DNA from: Jaenimonas drosophilae
Lineage: Eukaryota > Euglenozoa > Kinetoplastea > Trypanosomatida > Trypanosomatidae
NCBI GenBank assembly: GCA_030849065.1
Contig: JASAON010001504.1
Coordinates: 1-42,819 of the forward strand
Length of the DNA: 42,819 bases
Reading direction: 5' to 3'
The translations under genes were made by a program, and so were the position numbers. The notes under the pieces were generated by a model. It worked only from the letters and a program-made list of their open reading frames with translations, made no database searches and was not told the DNA's origin. Positions within the stretch are counted from its first letter, which is position 1. Each line of letters opens with the position of its first letter. Positions 28,961 to 38,100 of this stretch are shown piece after piece.

Positions 28961-29314
28961 TCACTTGGTGGTAGCCATGGACATGGTCTGATGGCGTGCA
29001 ATTTGACCCATGACGTGGTCAAAGGTGTCCTCCACGTCCTCGTCCTCCCAGTCTTCCTCCCACGACTTGGCCACTTCCTCATCAAACTGGCCGCTGATTT
29101 GGCGGGCACTGAGAGTGCGCAGAGAGCCCCCGCTGGGGCCAAGACCACCTGATGCGGCGGCATTCGCGGCAGGGGCGAAGCTGTTGAAGTCCTTGAAGGT
29201 ATCATCAGCCTCGTTGTACCATGCAGACCACACCACATCTTTGCACGGAGGATCGAGCGATAGGTTGGCAGTCTGGAGCTCCAACGTGCAGCTACTCGGC
29301 TCGGTGGTGGCCAT
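28961..29314 (-). CDS. SEM1: DSS1/Sem1 (proteasome lid subunit Rpn15) homologue, 117 aa
   Basis: DSS1/Sem1 is a small acidic disordered protein that stabilises the 26S proteasome lid and also serves TREX-2 and BRCA2-type complexes. The C-terminal third (about 78-109) has the family signature: an acidic stretch with Trp spaced as in SWEEDWEDEDVEDTF, then the short helix DHVMGQIARH. Upstream, DDTFKDFNSF (38-47) resembles the first acidic-aromatic motif, and an Ala/Gly/Ser linker of about 35 residues separates the two. Most DSS1 proteins have about 70-90 residues, so this one has an N-terminal extension and a longer linker. The ATG at 29312-29314 is preceded by a good splice tract. Confidence in the family is high for such a small gene because the motif is distinctive. 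Confidence 0.82.
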   Translation of the reverse strand: MATTEPSSCTLELQTANLSLDPPCKDVVWSAWYNEADDTFKDFNSFAPAANAAASGGLGPSGGSLRTLSARQISGQFDEEVAKSWEEDWEDEDVEDTFDHVMGQIARHQTMSMATTK

Positions 29315-29642
29315 ACTTCAGCGCAAAAAGATGATGTTCGACGTGAAGGTGAGTTGCCGTCAAATGGAGTGCTAACAGCTAAAGCAGAGCAGAGCACGGG
29401 AAGGAGAGTGTGAAGTAGTTCTCACAAATACAAGCTCAACAGAGACACATGCGGTGGCAGTGCGCAACACCAGCACACAGTGGGGAATGAAGCATTAACA
29501 AAAGCGGTGTGTGGATCGATTTTTCTGCGAAGAAAAGAGATGGACAAGTTATCGTCAAGAAAGTCTCCAACAATATGGAGAAAGCGGACCGACGCACTAA
29601 CACACATCTTCTGAAAAAGAGCGAATGAGTCACTGGCCAAAA
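29315..29642. other. Intergenic region between DSS1 and the lipase gene
   Basis: No gene is seen. It contains the DSS1 splice region and the 3' untranslated region of the Wntless-lipase transcript. Confidence 0.6.
29379..29412 (-). promoter_or_regulatory. Probable trans-splice acceptor for DSS1
   Basis: The mRNA sense reads CACACTCTCCTTCCCGTG then CTCTGCTCTGCTTTAG, with the AG at 29380-29379. It predicts a leader of 64 bases. Confidence 0.6.
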
Positions 29643-32600
29643 TTAGAGCTCATACGGGTGCATAAAGCGGGCAGGGCAGTCCAAACGGCGTGCCATGCAC
29701 TCCAATGATGCTCCATAGTTGGTCAGAAGATGATTGATGACGGTCAAGCCCTGACCAGTTGTCGGTCGCAGGGTCTGCTCAATGGCGGTCGGCTGGACAA
29801 TGTAGTTGCCGTGGCGGTCCACATCGACCTCAATCCCAACATGGTGGCTGCCGCACATGCCCGTCGTGGCAACCATATCACTTTCATTGACGACCCGGAA
29901 GAGACGCGGAACCTTCTGATCAAAGGCAGAACAAAAGGCGGCGTTTCCTAAGCGAGGCTGTCCATAAGTGTAGGCGGTGACCTCGGGCAGCGGATATCGT
30001 CTACGCTCAAGCTCCAACGTGGTGCTGTACGCGCACAAAGAGGCCAGCGCACCACCCAGACTGTGGCCAGTGCAGAAGATTCGGTAGACGGTGTTGGGAT
30101 TTGCTTCAAGGACTTTACGGAGTTCACGGAGTACACGCGAACGCATCGCACGCCAGAGTGAGAGAAAGCCCGCATGGACACTCGGTCTCTCCAAGGCTGG
30201 GGTCTTCCACGACGAACAACAACCAGCGGTGGCGGCACTGACTTCTTCTGTCTCAGTGTCATCGTGCTCTGAAGCTCTCCGATGGCGTTGGCAGGTGTGT
30301 TGCTGGCTTTGTCTCTCACGTGGTCCACGCCGACGCAACTCACGTTCCATTTCATCCCACACCCCTCGCCGCATGCGTAGGTCATAGCGAGCATTCTCCA
30401 TGTTGGCCGTACCGCGGAAGGCGACTACAAGACGCGGGGCTTTTCCCACATGTTCAGCTGCGGCTGCACTCATGCGAGCGAGGAGCACCTGTACTCCCTT
30501 AATCTCTGTAACAAAGAGCAGCTCGTAGCCATACTTCTCCACATCGATGGGAACCTCAATCGTCCGTGGTGAACTGGGAAGTGAGTTTGCGCTCATTCCA
30601 ACATCTGAGCCAGATGGCATACGAGATGGCTCTTCCTCCTCGTCTTCTGACACGTCAACCGAAACCGAGGCGGCTTCTTCGGGCAAAGGGCGCCGCGTTG
30701 CGGTCAGTGCCGGCGGTCGTGGGATGGGACGTCGATAAGACGAGGCTGCATCTGGTGTTGAAAAAACGCCTCCTGAGAGGGCTGGTCCATTTACACGTGG
30801 TGGCTCCGCCTCATCGCAGGAGCAGCTGCTGCTACCATCATCACCCACTCCTCCCCCATGTGACGAGTCCACGTCAGACACAGGCAGGCAACACCCCCAA
30901 CCGGAGGAGGCAACCTTCCCAGGATGCAGCTGGCCTGGCTGCTGCGCGGCCTCCTCTTCTCGCCACGAGGTGGGCATCAATGAGTACACCTCCCAGGAGA
31001 GGTTCAGACAGTCCATGGCGGTGTCAAGGGTGAAGAAGGGGAGGTACTGCGCGCTTGTCTGAAAGCGACCAAACGTGGCGTCGAAGAGGACGTTTTCGTA
31101 ACGGCTGAGGCGCCGAGCTGTGGGGTGGATGAGCGAGCGGTTGACGCGCGATATGGCGCCACCGAGGTGGCGTTCCACACGTAGAAAAATCTGGTAGAAG
31201 ATATCCCCGCTGCCCATCTCCATTCGTGATGCAGAATCCTGCTCGCCGACGTTCCCGCTGCTGGAGTTGAGGCTGTGTGAATCACTCTCGGAGTCGGAAC
31301 TGACGTTGCTCGCGGCGAGGCTGATGACTCCACTATCATGAAGGGTACTGGGCTCACGCGTACGTTGGTGTGTTACGCGAAAGTTGGGGAAGCGGTGCAT
31401 GTGCATCTGTGTGTTGGTCAGGGAGAGGTCTTCCCCCCGTGGAGAGCCCATAGAGCCCCCTTCACGCAGCGGGAAGGTAGAGAAGCGGCTTAATTCCGAG
31501 CTGTCATTGGTGGGTTGACGAAGTGCAGAAGCATCCAGCGTCAAGGAGCCGTTGTCGGTTCGCCTTCGGTTTAGCGGAGAGAGGGCTTCATGTAGATGAG
31601 GTAGGGCAGCGCGGCTAAAGGATCCATCCAAGGATGGGTACATCTCTAGCCTTCTGGAGCCATTGTTTACGGTACTCGGAGGGCAGGACGGCATGCGACT
31701 GGGTGGGTTGGAGCTACCTACCGGCAGGAAGAATGTGCTGTGGTGATCCATATTCATGATGGAGCTCTCCTCCAAATCAGGCCGTGCGGTGCCCGTTGAC
31801 GCCACCACACTAATATCTCTCCGACTTTTTCGTGACTGACGTCGGAACCACTCCTTCTTCTGCTGGTGGAGACGTTGACGACGCCTAAACTGGAGTTGCT
31901 TGCGATAGAAGTTATTCTCCTCTGTCTCGGTGGCAAAGATGTACTGACTTCCTCCGTGCATCGCCAGCCATCGATACCAGCTATCAGGCCAGATCATGAG
32001 CTTCCAGCGTGGATCTGAAGGTGGCACTGGCACCTGCCCTGAGGTAGGGGTGCGATTCATGTAAACCATGGTCATGATGTTGACGAACATGCTGGCCACC
32101 ATAATCGACGGTAGCTGAAGAAAGAGCTGCGTCGTTGCCGCTGCTTGGTACTTTCCACGATTGTAGTACAGCAGAAATAAGAGGACGTGAATTGTGTAGA
32201 ACACCATCGTAGCGATAAAAACCATCAGAAAGACACGACAGGCCAACTGCTGGGGTCGACTCTCAAGATACAGCTTTCGGCCGAGATGACGACGTAGGTA
32301 GAAGAGTAGAATAGTACTCATCAGCGCGCCAGCAAACAGAACGGCCAACACCGTCCACGAAAGGGCCACAGCGTGCCCGGTTTCAGAGAGGGATGTGGCA
32401 GTGATACTCCAAAAGTAGGGGTCTGAGCAGGCCTGTGCGATGATCAAGGCAATGACACCCAATACGTAGACAAGAACCAGACACTTGGTCCAGAAAGGAG
32501 GCTCGTAGAGGTTGTCTTGGTGGCGAAGAAGACGCACGAGACTGGTGGCCGCGGCGCACTCCACACAGGATCCCGCAGCAGCTATACCAGATGACGACTG

Positions 32601-33734
32601 CTCCTGCTGCTGTTGCCCCACTGCAGTGCGGCTCATGGATGATGGAGTCGCTACATCAGGCAGTTCCGTGACGCTGGGTGGCAGTTTTTTAGATCCTTCC
32701 CACGACATAGAGGATGTAATAACAGAGAGCATGAAACCAATGGTTACGCACAGAAAAATCGTTGGGAAGTGGAATTCCACAAAGGCGATGGCTGAGCTGC
32801 GTGGAATGGAAGTGAGAAAGAGAGCATGCAGCGGGTTCAAGTACCAAATGGCTGTCCACTGCAAGAACAGCACCCACACCTGCTCGTACAGCCTTCCCGT
32901 AAAGCGCAAGCGACTTGCAAAGCGAAGTGCATGTGCCAGAGTAAAGACAAGAAAGGCATATCGCCAAATGAGAGTTGCAATTGTGTAGCCAGAGCGTTGG
33001 TAAACAATTCCAACTGCAGAGGTGGACCCTTGAAGAAAAGCTTCCACGAGGCTACTCGGTGGATTGACAAGCTGCAGTGTTGCCCCGCCATCCACACCGA
33101 GGGCGTGATTGGCAGCTAGGTCAATGGGAAGGCGAATCATGTTACATCGGCTGGATGACGATGGGCACGTTAGGGTTAGAGACATGGTGACGGCTTCAAC
33201 ATCCCCGCGGTACGTCACTGTAATGTCGAGCTCGCGCTTGGGGTGCTCACCATTGACGGCCATGGGTCTGGGTAAGCTCATCGCAATCTGTTGGTAGGAT
33301 CGAAAGTGGTTGTCCATGCTGTGGAGGTCTGTTCCTGTCCACATGACGCTGGTTCCCGATGATCCTGCGTTAACGGTCACACACGGGCTATCCCACTTTT
33401 TAAAGTCTTGGAGAGTGGCTGAGTAGTCTGGGCCACAAAAGTTCATGGCATTCCATTGCGCCTGCGGCAATGCCTCCAACACCACGGCCACAACAAGGAC
33501 AAGATACCACAGAGCAAACACTAGTCGGGCGGCCAACCGCGAGAGGGACTCGATGAACAGTTCTACGGGTTCAAACACGCGCAGCTCGCCATCCTCATCG
33601 AGGATGCCCTCGATCTCCTTCGCCATGGAAGGACCGTCATGTACGGGAGACTCCACCGCACCTGGAGTGTTGCGCTGACGGGCAAAGAATAGCTGCCGCC
33701 GTGGTGCAGGTGGCACCACTATATGCGGTGGCAT
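29643..33734 (-). CDS. Wntless-like membrane region fused to a class 3 lipase, 1363 aa
   Basis: This large membrane protein has a C-terminal lipase. A cytosolic N-terminus (1-68) is followed by TM1 (about 69-88), a beta-rich extracytoplasmic domain (89-250), and seven more spans at about 251-270, 286-308, 318-340, 415-435, 455-480, 500-523 and 535-557. One span, a luminal GOLD-like domain and seven spans match the Wntless/TMEM181 layout, and RFTGRLYEQVWVLFLQW resembles its conserved segment. A basic, Ser-rich linker (about 600-1080) leads to the lipase domain (about 1080-1363). There GHSLGG carries Ser1225, ESDMVA carries the likely Asp1286, and INHLLTNY carries the likely His1335, so the triad is complete. 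It probably acts on membrane lipids or triglycerides on the cytosolic face. The lipase call is firm; the Wntless likeness is inferred. Confidence 0.8.
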   Translation of the reverse strand: MPPHIVVPPAPRRQLFFARQRNTPGAVESPVHDGPSMAKEIEGILDEDGELRVFEPVELFIESLSRLAARLVFALWYLVLVVAVVLEALPQAQWNAMNFCGPDYSATLQDFKKWDSPCVTVNAGSSGTSVMWTGTDLHSMDNHFRSYQQIAMSLPRPMAVNGEHPKRELDITVTYRGDVEAVTMSLTLTCPSSSSRCNMIRLPIDLAANHALGVDGGATLQLVNPPSSLVEAFLQGSTSAVGIVYQRSGYTIATLIWRYAFLVFTLAHALRFASRLRFTGRLYEQVWVLFLQWTAIWYLNPLHALFLTSIPRSSAIAFVEFHFPTIFLCVTIGFMLSVITSSMSWEGSKKLPPSVTELPDVATPSSMSRTAVGQQQQEQSSSGIAAAGSCVECAAATSLVRLLRHQDNLYEPPFWTKCLVLVYVLGVIALIIAQACSDPYFWSITATSLSETGHAVALSWTVLAVLFAGALMSTILLFYLRRHLGRKLYLESRPQQLACRVFLMVFIATMVFYTIHVLLFLLYYNRGKYQAAATTQLFLQLPSIMVASMFVNIMTMVYMNRTPTSGQVPVPPSDPRWKLMIWPDSWYRWLAMHGGSQYIFATETEENNFYRKQLQFRRRQRLHQQKKEWFRRQSRKSRRDISVVASTGTARPDLEESSIMNMDHHSTFFLPVGSSNPPSRMPSCPPSTVNNGSRRLEMYPSLDGSFSRAALPHLHEALSPLNRRRTDNGSLTLDASALRQPTNDSSELSRFSTFPLREGGSMGSPRGEDLSLTNTQMHMHRFPNFRVTHQRTREPSTLHDSGVISLAASNVSSDSESDSHSLNSSSGNVGEQDSASRMEMGSGDIFYQIFLRVERHLGGAISRVNRSLIHPTARRLSRYENVLFDATFGRFQTSAQYLPFFTLDTAMDCLNLSWEVYSLMPTSWREEEAAQQPGQLHPGKVASSGWGCCLPVSDVDSSHGGGVGDDGSSSCSCDEAEPPRVNGPALSGGVFSTPDAASSYRRPIPRPPALTATRRPLPEEAASVSVDVSEDEEEEPSRMPSGSDVGMSANSLPSSPRTIEVPIDVEKYGYELLFVTEIKGVQVLLARMSAAAAEHVGKAPRLVVAFRGTANMENARYDLRMRRGVWDEMERELRRRGPRERQSQQHTCQRHRRASEHDDTETEEVSAATAGCCSSWKTPALERPSVHAGFLSLWRAMRSRVLRELRKVLEANPNTVYRIFCTGHSLGGALASLCAYSTTLELERRRYPLPEVTAYTYGQPRLGNAAFCSAFDQKVPRLFRVVNESDMVATTGMCGSHHVGIEVDVDRHGNYIVQPTAIEQTLRPTTGQGLTVINHLLTNYGASLECMARRLDCPARFMHPYEL

Positions 33735-35123
33735 GCCGCTGGACAGTTAAGGCAGCGCTACTAGATGAATTGTGGCACCAATGGTAGTTGAAATGTAGAG
33801 GAAATGAGACATGATATGGCTGAAAACAACAGAACCTATCCAATCTTCTTGAATGTGCTCCGGAAATGATGGACGCTCCTCGGTAGTCAGTTTCAGGTGG
33901 TGAGAGTCGTTCTGCTACTTGACCAATGTGACGGACAATGAGTGAAACTCAACAATGTTACGGCGACTTGAATTTACATGGTGACAGCTACTCGACACAA
34001 GCTAGGCAGCACCAAAAAGAAAAAAAAAGAGTTGCTGCGGATGAAGAAACGAACGCACAAAATATAATATAGCATCATTCACACTCGCCATCACTACGAT
34101 TAGAAAGGAAGAAAAAGCGAAAGCACAGGTAAAAACACGCCGCAGCCTGATGAAACCTTTTGAAGTGGTGTTAAGGCCAAATCGCAAAAAAAACAACGAA
34201 AATGTAACTCGTGAAGCCAATACCCACTTCAGGGCAGCTGAGGGCACCTATTGCGGCATCAAATTGAGCCATTTTTGTAATGCACATACAGCGTACGAAG
34301 AAGTCGTCATGGCTCTCAGTGAGCAATTGTCGAAGGAGAGGTAAGAATGGGATACGTACCAGAAAACCCGGCGGAGGAGGGAGTTGAGGTGAAGTGTGTT
34401 CATTGGATGGGAGGTAGAGGGGGAGGGGAGCTCAGCACGAAAACTGCGTTCCAGCCAGACTAACACACGTTGATAGATGGAAGCAACTCTTAAGCACTGT
34501 TGCAAAATGCCAATTTCAACGTGTGAAATGAACACTGATCACAAAAAGCAGTTCTGGCATTCAAGGCATTTGTGTCTTACTCCACCCAACTGACGCACGA
34601 GTTCATAGTACACAATAAAAGGATCAAAAAAACAGAAATCGACGCCGACCTCTACTTCAAAATCAGTACATCTGTGTATGGCGAGGGAGGAGGGTCAGGT
34701 AACTGCTGCGGTGCTCTTTTACCTTAAACTTTATGCAAAATGACAGTGCCACTCAAACCCCATATCTCCAGGGGTGCCACCGTGGTCTTGAACGGGGCGT
34801 GGGTACCAACATAGTAGAACAACGATCCAAGGACAATATAGCACAATGGCAGGAAGAAAAGAAGGAAGTAAGAAGAGGGGGGGGGCACTGGAGCTGCTTC
34901 CTCGTTTTATCTGCCGACAGCGCGCCAATGACACGAAAAGGGAGGGAAACTTTGCGGGAGAAACGGAGGTAAGGAGAGAGATAAAAGAAAACAACGTAAC
35001 GATATCCACTTCACTGACTGCTATGGAGGGAGCAGATGGAGGATGTATCGAGAGCTGGACATTCCCACTATCATAAAAACAAAATCTAACTGATAACATT
35101 AGACGGTAAATAGTCCGACCCCA
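33735..35123. other. Intergenic region, about 1.4 kb
   Basis: No gene is supported. Next to 33734 the leader of the lipase gene contains pyrimidine-rich stretches with several AGs. The rest is AT-richer and probably the 3' untranslated region of the large multi-span protein. A minus-strand frame at 34731-35099 is Ser/Leu/Pro/Phe-rich and looks like translated pyrimidine-rich untranslated sequence. Confidence 0.55.
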
Positions 35124-38100
35124 CTATGAGAGTGCGCCACCTAGCACAAGAATTGCAACCATTCCCGCAAATACAGCCCAATAGGCAGTGACACAACACC
35201 ACTGAATGGCGACTTGAAGGTAGTTGAAGTTGGTTAGAACATTCGTCGACACATGCGCGCCTTCAACTACCGTTGACCAGATCCACTTGTTGGTTGTTGC
35301 TGGCTTAATGGTGTAGACGTAACTTGGGGTGCTGAGCCCACTCGTAATGAGATACTCGGAAATGGCCACCATGCCGTTCAAGAGGCTCAGTAACGACGGC
35401 TCGCTGGGAGAAATCAGTCTTGAGTCGTGTGTTAGGCCACGATTGTAGGCATAGGTGTTCGCAAAGGTTGCTGGTGTCATGATGGATGAGAGGTAGGTAC
35501 TTACGAAGGCTGCATTGAGGTAGGCGGAGATGGGGCCAGTGTCGGTCGTGGGTTCATCGGTTGATGTGAAGAGCGTTGCGACTGCATCCTTGGTCGCGGA
35601 TACGGCCAAGAGCGGGGCGTAGAATGTTGTAATGGCTGTGACGGCAGCCCCTGCAGAGGCCACACCGGATGAGGAGAGTGGAGTGAGAGCATCGGTGCCA
35701 ACGAGTGATTCAAAGTCCCAATATGTTGCTGCAACACTGCTCCCACCGTTGGCAGCAGCCGTGACGGTAGCATGCCACATGCTCAGGCTCGCTCTCGACA
35801 TGGCATTGAGTTCCTCCAGTTGGTCAATGTAGCTCTCAAAGATGGTCGTTGTGGAGACCAACTCATCTCCAGCAATGGACTTGGCCTTCTCGAAGAGATC
35901 GTCCGAAAGCGTTTTGACGGGCCCTGGACATGATATGGAGATTGACAGCAGCATGGAGTAGTCGTCCGTCGCGGTCATTCCTTGTAAGACACTTCGTGCA
36001 TAGGCACTCTGAGGCTCTGCAGTGGAGATCATGTTACCTAATGTGGTGATTGAGGTGTAGCGTTGGAGTTCAACGAGTGCTGCCAGCATAACGGCACTCA
36101 TGTCTGTCATGAATTGTTGCAGGGAAGCCGTGATGTTGGCATTCACAATCGTAGCAGTTTGGTATGCTACAGAAAACTGCACCGCGCTCTGCATGATTGA
36201 CGAGATGAAGTTGATGTACATGTCCGAGCCTTCTGCCACCAGAGCGTAAGCGCTTCCGCGAAGAAATCCTTGAACAGATTCACAAAATACAATCTGTTCT
36301 TGGGTGGCGTAAAGAGCAACGGCGTCTTTGTTGTCTCCCGCACCCATCGAAATATGCAGAAGCTCTCTCGATAGCCAATAGGCGCAGCTGATTGGCACCA
36401 GTGCAATGAGCGCTGTGATCATACCCGCTCGAACAACAAATGTCGCACGTGATTTACCCAACTCATTAACAAATCGATGCACTGACTGACTCTCAGATGG
36501 AGGTAACAGGGCCAAGGCACTCTCCGCAGTTTGGCGTATTGCAGCATTTCGATGGGCTACGTACCATAGCCCAAACGCCAATAGTTCCACCACTAGCAAG
36601 GAGACTGTGCAGCAAAAGCACACAAACATCTTGTACCGTGAACCCTCCACAACTGCCACCCGTTCCCATGCCAACATAGCCTGCATACGTGACACATCTT
36701 CACCGCGGCGAATGTAATCAATGAGCTCCACCTCCTTTCGGTAGGATAGGTCCTTTGCAGAGAGTGTACCGAGTGTTGCTACGTTTGTCGCTAGAGTACT
36801 TAGAAGCTCCATCTTTTGGATAACCACTCGGGTCTCCAGACTAATGTTGCCCTTGAACTTAGCCTCCACACACCGCAACTTCTGCTGATACCAGAAGCTC
36901 GCGGTGGGGTTCCTGATGGCGAGGGCAAGTGGGAGCTCCGCAATCACCTTCGTTGCCGTCATTGACATGACAGGATAGACCGGAGAGCTTCCCATCAGTT
37001 CAGAGGCGGTCTCGCGCAGCTCAATAATAATGGTGTTGATGCGGTCTTGAAAGTAACCCATTGCTTCACGAGTCTTCTCTATCATTGCCTCTGCTTCCGC
37101 TTCATCCCCAAGCGGCCAGTGCACATTCGACTGGGTACCTGTAGTAAACACAAGAAAAGATGCCACAGCCATATGATCCAGAATAAACAGCTTGTGGATA
37201 CTATCCATGAGGAGCTCACATGCCTGGAGTACGGGAGGTACATTCTTGGTGTGGAAGTTTCCAGTGTCTCCATACGAAAGAAATATCTTTACAGAACCGT
37301 AGAGTGTTTCCACCAAGGACGCAATACTATCCTGCCGCGCTACGTATGCTCTGTACAAATCAGCAACATACGAATCGTAGGAGTCAAAGCCCAGAGCGAT
37401 TAGGTCGGCCTCCGCCGTGGCTGAGATGAGTGTGGCTGCGGTTAAGTTGGACACAATAAGATCGATGGTTGCTGCATAGCTCTCTCGATTCTCCGCCACT
37501 GCAAAGCTGTAGGCACTTGTATCATCGACCACGCTCACCGCAACATCTGACAAGTAGTCCAGTGTAACAGGCGCAGACGGAAACAGAATGTAGCTGTAAA
37601 TTGACGCCACAGCCTCGTCTTTAACCTTGTCCGCGAAAAAGTCCTGTGTTTCATAGGGTAACGAGAGATCATCGACAAATAGCAAGTCATCCACGAACAT
37701 GGACATGGATGTGGTGTAGTAGCCCAGCACACACAGCAGACATGCCGAGAGGCAACACACCCACAACAACCTTCGGCGGCGTGGTAAACACTGATCATGC
37801 GTCGTTCTCACGGCCAAAACCTCTTCCTTGGCGAATATGGGGTAGCTGGATGGGTGAACCGCCCGCATTACATACCACAGCACTAGCCACAAGCCCATGA
37901 GCATGACTCCACATGCCGCGCCTGCAACCTTCATCAATTTTTCCCACTGCTGCTCAGCCGGTGTGTCCACCACATCGGAGTAGTGACGCCACACCAGAAG
38001 AAACATTCTCGGGTTTGTGTCCACAATGCTACCAGACCCACTTGTGGCAATTTCAACGTAGCATGATAGCTTCTTCTCTGTCGAGGTCGCACTCAGCTCG

